From positions 1 through 9,622 of the forward strand of contig JAISWV010000317.1 in NCBI GenBank assembly GCA_031270755.1: DNA of 9,622 nt, read 5' to 3'. The notes below the pieces were generated by a model. That model saw only the letters and a list, made by a program, of their open reading frames with translations. It did no database searches and had not been told where the DNA came from. This document shows positions 5,868 to 9,622 of this stretch, piece after piece. A program made the translations under genes and the position numbers. The stretch's first letter is position 1. Every line of letters begins with the position of its first letter. Origin of the DNA: Synergistaceae bacterium (GTDB taxonomy: Bacteria; Synergistota; Synergistia; Synergistales; Aminobacteriaceae).

Positions 5868-6920
5868 GTGGCAAAGGTGATCATTATGCCGGATCCCGAC
5901 GATCCGGGGCTGCAGGGGAAGATAGTGCGGTTTCTTTTGAGACATGTTTTGTGGATCGTGCTCTTTGTCGTTGCGTTGGTTGTGGTGATGAGGAACATCT
6001 ACACGATACCGTCGGACTCCAAGGGAATTGTCTTGCGGTTCGGGGCAATCGGCGGGGTCGTGGACCCCGGGCTGCACGTCAAGCTTCCGTTTGCCGACGA
6101 AGTTTACGTGATTCCGGCCGCGCGCAAGCAGAGCCTTGAGTTCGGCTTTCGTTTCGACGGCGCCGGCAGCGCGGGTATGTCCCAAAGGGGCACATCCCGA
6201 GGCAGCGACAGGCCCGTCTCGGACGAAAAATTGATGCTGACGAAAGACAACAAGCTCATCGAGGTGGAGTGGGTCATGCACTTTCACATCGGCGCGCCGG
6301 AGGAGTACATGTTCAACCTGCCGGGCTCCTTCAGGGAGAAGGAAAAAATTCTGCGCGACCTGTGCATGGCCACGATGCGGCGAATTTTCGCGTCGGTGAT
6401 GTTCGACGAGGGGCTGACCAGCGGGAAGCAGAAGATCCAAGAGGAGGCTTTTCAAATTCTCCAGACCACGTTCGACACGTTGAAGATGGGCATTCAAATC
6501 GACGAGGTTCTGCTGCAGGAGACCAACGTCAGCGAGGCGATCAAAGCGGAGTACAACAGCGTCACCACGGCCGAAGAACAGGTCAAGACCATGATCTACC
6601 AGGCCGAGGCCCACGCCAACAAGGTGATCCCCGAGGCGGAAGGACAGGCGTCGGTGTTGGTCAACGAGGGAGAAGCCTACAAGTTCAAGCGGGTCTCCGA
6701 GGCCGAAGGGGAGGCCGCCAGGTTGAACCTGCTGCAGGAGGCCTACAAGCTCAACCCCGAGTTGACGCGCCTCAACATGTGGGCGGAGGGGATGACGGAG
6801 GTCTGGAAGAAATTGAAGGTCGTGTTCGTGGAGGGGCTGGGCGAGGCCGACGGGACGCTGAAGGTTTTGCCTCTGCTGCCCGACGCCCTTTACCGCCGTT
6901 CGCCGGAGGAGGGAAACTGA
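5868..6920 (+). CDS. hflK: HflK, SPFH/band-7 subunit of the FtsH-modulating HflKC complex
   Basis: A 350-aa protein from the GTG at 5868. HflK and HflC form a membrane cage that surrounds FtsH and controls its access to membrane substrates. The N-terminus is short (MAKVIIMPDPDDPGLQGK), followed by one membrane helix (about 23-41) and then the SPFH domain with the bulk outside the cytoplasm (about 45-235). A helical C-terminal stretch follows, with AEAHANKVIPEAEGQA (247-262), a strong HflK match, and repeated Ala/Glu-rich EAEG segments (about 265-290). The E. coli protein is about 419 aa. This one lacks its Gly/Pro-rich N-terminal extension. A Gly/Ser/Arg-rich loop (about 98-118) interrupts the early SPFH domain. 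hflC begins one base after the TGA stop, so the two are translationally linked. No ftsH is in the window. Confidence 0.93.
   Translation: MAKVIIMPDPDDPGLQGKIVRFLLRHVLWIVLFVVALVVVMRNIYTIPSDSKGIVLRFGAIGGVVDPGLHVKLPFADEVYVIPAARKQSLEFGFRFDGAGSAGMSQRGTSRGSDRPVSDEKLMLTKDNKLIEVEWVMHFHIGAPEEYMFNLPGSFREKEKILRDLCMATMRRIFASVMFDEGLTSGKQKIQEEAFQILQTTFDTLKMGIQIDEVLLQETNVSEAIKAEYNSVTTAEEQVKTMIYQAEAHANKVIPEAEGQASVLVNEGEAYKFKRVSEAEGEAARLNLLQEAYKLNPELTRLNMWAEGMTEVWKKLKVVFVEGLGEADGTLKVLPLLPDALYRRSPEEGN
6905..6913 (+). promoter_or_regulatory. Shine-Dalgarno site of hflC, inside the end of hflK
   Basis: GGAGGAGGG lies in the last codons of hflK, 8 nt before the hflC ATG at 6922. It is strong and well spaced and supports that start and tight co-expression. 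Confidence 0.8.
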
Positions 6921-6921
6921 G

Positions 6922-7785
6922 ATGAAAAAATATCTCGCGATTTTTGCGGCTTTGGTTGTGCTGGCCGCGTTCTTTGGGGCATTTTATATCGTTCCCACCA
7001 ACGAACACGCCGTGGTGACCCAGTTCGGCAAAATCGTCCGCGTGCACTCGACACCGGGAGTCCACGCGAAGATCCCCTTCCTGGACGTGGTCTACAGCTA
7101 CCCCAAGTGGCTCCAGGAGCACGACTCGTCGCCGGTGGAAACGGTTTTGGGCGACAAGCGCAACGTGGTGTTCGACACGTTTCTGGTCTACAAAATCAGC
7201 GACCCCGCTTCTTTCCACACCAAGATCCGCACTCAGGAAACTCTGGGACAGCGTATCGACGACGTCATTTTCGGCTCCATCCGCGTGGTGGCGGGGCTCT
7301 ATACCTACGAGGACATTTTGAGCGGCAAGCGCGAGGAGATCATCGCCCAGACGACGAGCCGCGTGAAGGCCCAGGCCCAAGATATGGGCATCGAGGTCGT
7401 GCTGTCGGCGATCCGAAACTTTACGCTGCCGGAGCAGAACCTGCAGGCCATCTACTCGAACATGAAGTCCGAACGGGTGCGCATCGCCCAGCGCATTCTC
7501 TCGGCTGGAACAGCCGAGGCCAACCGCATCACGGCGGAGGCCGACCGCAAGGCGCAGGAGATCATCTCGTCGGCCGTGAAAAAGAACCAGACCCTGCGGG
7601 GGGAGGGGGACAAAGAGGCCCAAATCATCATATCGGACGCGATGGGCAACGCGTATACGCTTTACGAGCAAATGAAAGCCGTGGAGTTTTTCCAAAAGGG
7701 AGTGCAGGAAAACACCGTATTCATTGTCGACCCGAAGACGGGGCTTTTCAAGTACCTGAACGGCTATTTGCACGACGCTCCCTGA
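6922..7785 (+). CDS. hflC: HflC, SPFH/band-7 partner of HflK
   Basis: A 287-aa protein with one N-terminal membrane helix (about 4-24), then the SPFH domain. The start of that domain, YIVPTNEHAVVTQFGKIV followed by PGVHAKIPFLD, is typical of HflC. The helical part (about 180-260) includes AGTAEANRITAEADRKAQEI, the classic HflC Ala/Glu/Arg-rich coiled coil. The C-terminus has FIVDPKTGLFKYL, matching the conserved end of HflC. The length is close to the usual 290-335 aa. It pairs with HflK and together they regulate FtsH proteolysis of membrane proteins. It follows hflK with one base between stop and start. The gene ends with TGA only 2 bp from the 3' end of the convergent gene, and no terminator is visible between them. 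Confidence 0.94.
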   Translation: MKKYLAIFAALVVLAAFFGAFYIVPTNEHAVVTQFGKIVRVHSTPGVHAKIPFLDVVYSYPKWLQEHDSSPVETVLGDKRNVVFDTFLVYKISDPASFHTKIRTQETLGQRIDDVIFGSIRVVAGLYTYEDILSGKREEIIAQTTSRVKAQAQDMGIEVVLSAIRNFTLPEQNLQAIYSNMKSERVRIAQRILSAGTAEANRITAEADRKAQEIISSAVKKNQTLRGEGDKEAQIIISDAMGNAYTLYEQMKAVEFFQKGVQENTVFIVDPKTGLFKYLNGYLHDAP

Positions 7786-7791
7786 ATTCAG
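7782..7791. other. 10-bp palindrome containing the stop codons of both convergent genes
   Basis: CTGAATTCAG is a perfect palindrome that encloses the TGA of hflC on the plus strand (7783-7785) and the TGA of the oxidoreductase on the minus strand (7790-7788). As RNA it can form only a 3-bp stem with a 4-nt loop, and no T-run follows on either strand, so it is not a terminator. Confidence 0.6.
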
Positions 7792-9622
7792 CTCCAGCGG
7801 ACCGTCATCGCTTTCATGAGGATCTCGACGGCCTCGCCTCGGGTGATGGGGCGTGCGGGCCGGAACTCGCGCTCCGATCGATAGAGATCCAAGATCCCCA
7901 AAGCGCCCAAAGCGGTGACGGCCTTGGCGAACCGATGCGTCGAGGCGATATCCACGGCGGGCTGGGCGGAACCGCCGGGTTCCACGTCATAGAGCCCAAA
8001 GGCGTTGGCCACGGCGTCGGCAAAAAGCCCGCGGGTCGCAAAGTGGGTTCTGTCGGGCCATTCGTCCTCGGCCGCATCTCGTCCGGCGGATGTTTTCGAC
8101 GCGGCGCGGGCTTTGTTCAGCATGGCGAGCATTTCCTCTTTCGTGACCATGTCGTCCACGCCGAAGACTCCCTTGTCGGCTCCGTTGATGATGGACATGG
8201 CCAAGACGGGGTCGTCCAGGTCGCTGATGTCGTAGGACGAAGCGTGGGGCGGCTCCACCGGGTCGAGAAGACCGTACAGGTTGGAGAGCTGGACCGCATT
8301 GTAAAAAGGATGTTCCGGAGGGACGTCGGAGTACTTGCAAAGGGATAACACGACGCCGGCTTCCAGCAGCGCCCGCTGCACCCTCACTGGAGGAAGGGCC
8401 CGGGGCGCGGTGCCGTTTTGTACGGAAAGCGCGGCCAACGCGCCCGCCGCCTGCCCGATCATCATGCAGATGGGTTGGAGGCGCAGAGCTCCCGCGGCCA
8501 GCCGCGTCATGGAAAGATTTTTCTCGGCGGCAAGAAGCCCTTCCATGTCCTTCGGAAGCAAGATGCGCAGCGGAACTTGAAAAGGGCCTCGGGGACGGTT
8601 GAGAGCGGCGAAGGAGGCCTTCTCGCCCATGCTCCACTCCATGTCCGAGTCCGTGTTCGCGCCGTGCAGGTCCAGAATGTACCCGCCGATGGCGATGGCG
8701 TCGTCGAATTCGCGCCGGGTTTGTCCGTCCCGGTAGCTCAACGAGTTTTTGAGGATCTCCGACGACGTCAGGGTATAGTCTCCAATGACCCTGCGAGACT
8801 CCCGCACGTAAGGGATGGGCGGCATACGGCGCGCGATTTCCCTCCACTCCTCCGGCAGGTCCCGGGCCGCGGGCGGCAGTTGGGCGTTGTCGTACTCGTC
8901 GTCCGCGATGGACCAGTTCTCGCGCAGTTCGTTCTGTACGTAATAAAGAAAGTGCAGAGTTTTGATAAAAGCGTCTTTTTCCACCCGAGAGCGCAGGGTC
9001 TCGTCTTCCAGGTATTGGACGGGCAGTCCGGTGCGACCGTTCCAACTGGCCTTGCCCGGGTAGTCGTTTCCCCAATTGACCCCGGATTTCGTGATATGCT
9101 TCCAGTTTTCCTGGCTTCCGTCATACCGCCAGGGCGTCGACGAGTCCGGGAGCCCTCGATAGGCGTTGTGGCTCACGAAGTTGACCGGCAGCTCCACGGG
9201 GTACACGCCCTTGAAGTTCGCTCCCCTCGGAGCCACGTAACTTTCGTAGTTGCGTTTTGCCTCTTCGTAGCCAGGGAGAGGGGTCCTTACTCTAAGGTGC
9301 GGGGGGATCCCGAAAGGATATTTCCGTATGACGGCGGCCCAGGTGATATCCTGAATCATGGCGTTCTGGTCGAGAAAGGGGGTGGCGGAGTTTCCCGCCC
9401 TGTAGGGGACGCCTGCCAGGGGCAGAATATCCCCGTACTCCGTGGCGTCGATCAAGACGCGGCAATTTATTTCTTTTTCCTCCGTTTCGCCTTTGCCGCG
9501 CACCGAAACCCCCGTGACCGTTTTCTCCTCTCGCTCCACCCGCGTGACCGTGGAAGACAACAGGATATCGAAGGGCTTTTTGCTCCGGGAACGGGTTTCC
9601 GACACCATCTCGTAAAGGGCAC
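7788..9622 (-). CDS. FAD-dependent oxidoreductase (PF12831-like) with C-terminal SLH-like repeats; N-terminus outside the window
   Basis: The gene enters from the right edge. Its frame is open there (residues ALYE precede the first visible Met at 9608), so the FAD-binding GxGxxG Rossmann motif and any signal peptide lie outside. Numbering from that Met, the strand VLIDATEYGDILPLAGVP (51-68) is the family's VVDATGD motif next to FAD. VPLRILLPKDMEGLLAAEKN (345-364) and CMMIGQAAGALAAL (381-394) are the conserved C-terminal FAD-contacting segment. After about 422 come degenerate S-layer-homology-like units: YSDVPPEHPFYNAVQLSNLYG (426-446) with MVTKEEMLAML (487-497), a half unit at 521-543, and a last unit at 551-600 ending FRPARPITRGEAVEILMKAM. 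SLH units bind cell-wall polymers, so an exported, envelope-attached redox enzyme is inferred. The substrate is unknown. The gene is convergent with hflC. Confidence 0.88.
   Translation of the reverse strand, partial: ALYEMVSETRSRSKKPFDILLSSTVTRVEREEKTVTGVSVRGKGETEEKEINCRVLIDATEYGDILPLAGVPYRAGNSATPFLDQNAMIQDITWAAVIRKYPFGIPPHLRVRTPLPGYEEAKRNYESYVAPRGANFKGVYPVELPVNFVSHNAYRGLPDSSTPWRYDGSQENWKHITKSGVNWGNDYPGKASWNGRTGLPVQYLEDETLRSRVEKDAFIKTLHFLYYVQNELRENWSIADDEYDNAQLPPAARDLPEEWREIARRMPPIPYVRESRRVIGDYTLTSSEILKNSLSYRDGQTRREFDDAIAIGGYILDLHGANTDSDMEWSMGEKASFAALNRPRGPFQVPLRILLPKDMEGLLAAEKNLSMTRLAAGALRLQPICMMIGQAAGALAALSVQNGTAPRALPPVRVQRALLEAGVVLSLCKYSDVPPEHPFYNAVQLSNLYGLLDPVEPPHASSYDISDLDDPVLAMSIINGADKGVFGVDDMVTKEEMLAMLNKARAASKTSAGRDAAEDEWPDRTHFATRGLFADAVANAFGLYDVEPGGSAQPAVDIASTHRFAKAVTALGALGILDLYRSEREFRPARPITRGEAVEILMKAMTVRWS

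Noticed and set aside
7782..7791. CTGAATTCAG as a bidirectional terminator
   Set aside because: It allows only a 3-bp stem with a 4-nt loop and has no T-run on either strand.
6772..8348. Long antisense or out-of-frame readings over hflC and the oxidoreductase (333 aa minus, 413 aa plus)
   Set aside because: Both overlap genes with strong family motifs in another frame, show no domain of their own and have no ribosome binding site.

Overview
The window holds five protein genes, two of them cut by its edges, in a moderately GC-rich bacterial layout with AT-richer intergenic DNA. There is no tRNA, rRNA, CRISPR array or insertion sequence that I can see. The gene content is a multi-domain hybrid histidine kinase with a periplasmic Cache sensor, an 11-helix Na+-coupled amino-acid-type transporter, HflK/HflC, and an FAD oxidoreductase with S-layer-homology-like repeats. 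This suits a diderm, amino-acid-using anaerobe, and Synergistota is my best guess. That is a low-to-moderate confidence inference from gene content, not something the sequence proves.

Layout. Positions 1-3769 (minus) are one long hybrid kinase reading frame: membrane Cache sensor, HAMP, kinase core 1, receiver 1, kinase core 2, receiver 2, running off the left edge. It is broken by one in-frame amber codon at 1070-1072. That codon sits exactly where the Glu after the phospho-accepting His of the second H-box should be. The frame stays open and well conserved for 356 codons beyond it. Positions 3776-4269 are non-coding and hold a likely kinase promoter, a small palindrome, a long nested inverted repeat with an SD/anti-SD-like apical loop, and a weak terminator candidate. 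Positions 4270-5622 (minus) are the sodium symporter. Positions 5623-5867 are a divergent AT-rich promoter region. Positions 5868-7785 (plus) are the hflK-hflC operon. Positions 7788-9622 (minus) are the 3' part of the FAD oxidoreductase gene, convergent with hflC and only 2 bp from it.

How the genes relate. hflK and hflC form a clear two-gene operon whose products assemble into the membrane SPFH complex that modulates the FtsH protease. The transporter and the kinase lie on the same strand but are about 500 bp apart, and the kinase has its own promoter candidate. A shared role (sensing and uptake of small nitrogen compounds) is possible but not shown. The FAD oxidoreductase looks like an exported, envelope-attached enzyme and has no visible link to its neighbours. 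The points most worth a second look are the amber codon in the second H-box, the structured intergenic element at 3989-4108, and the oxidoreductase with SLH-like repeats.
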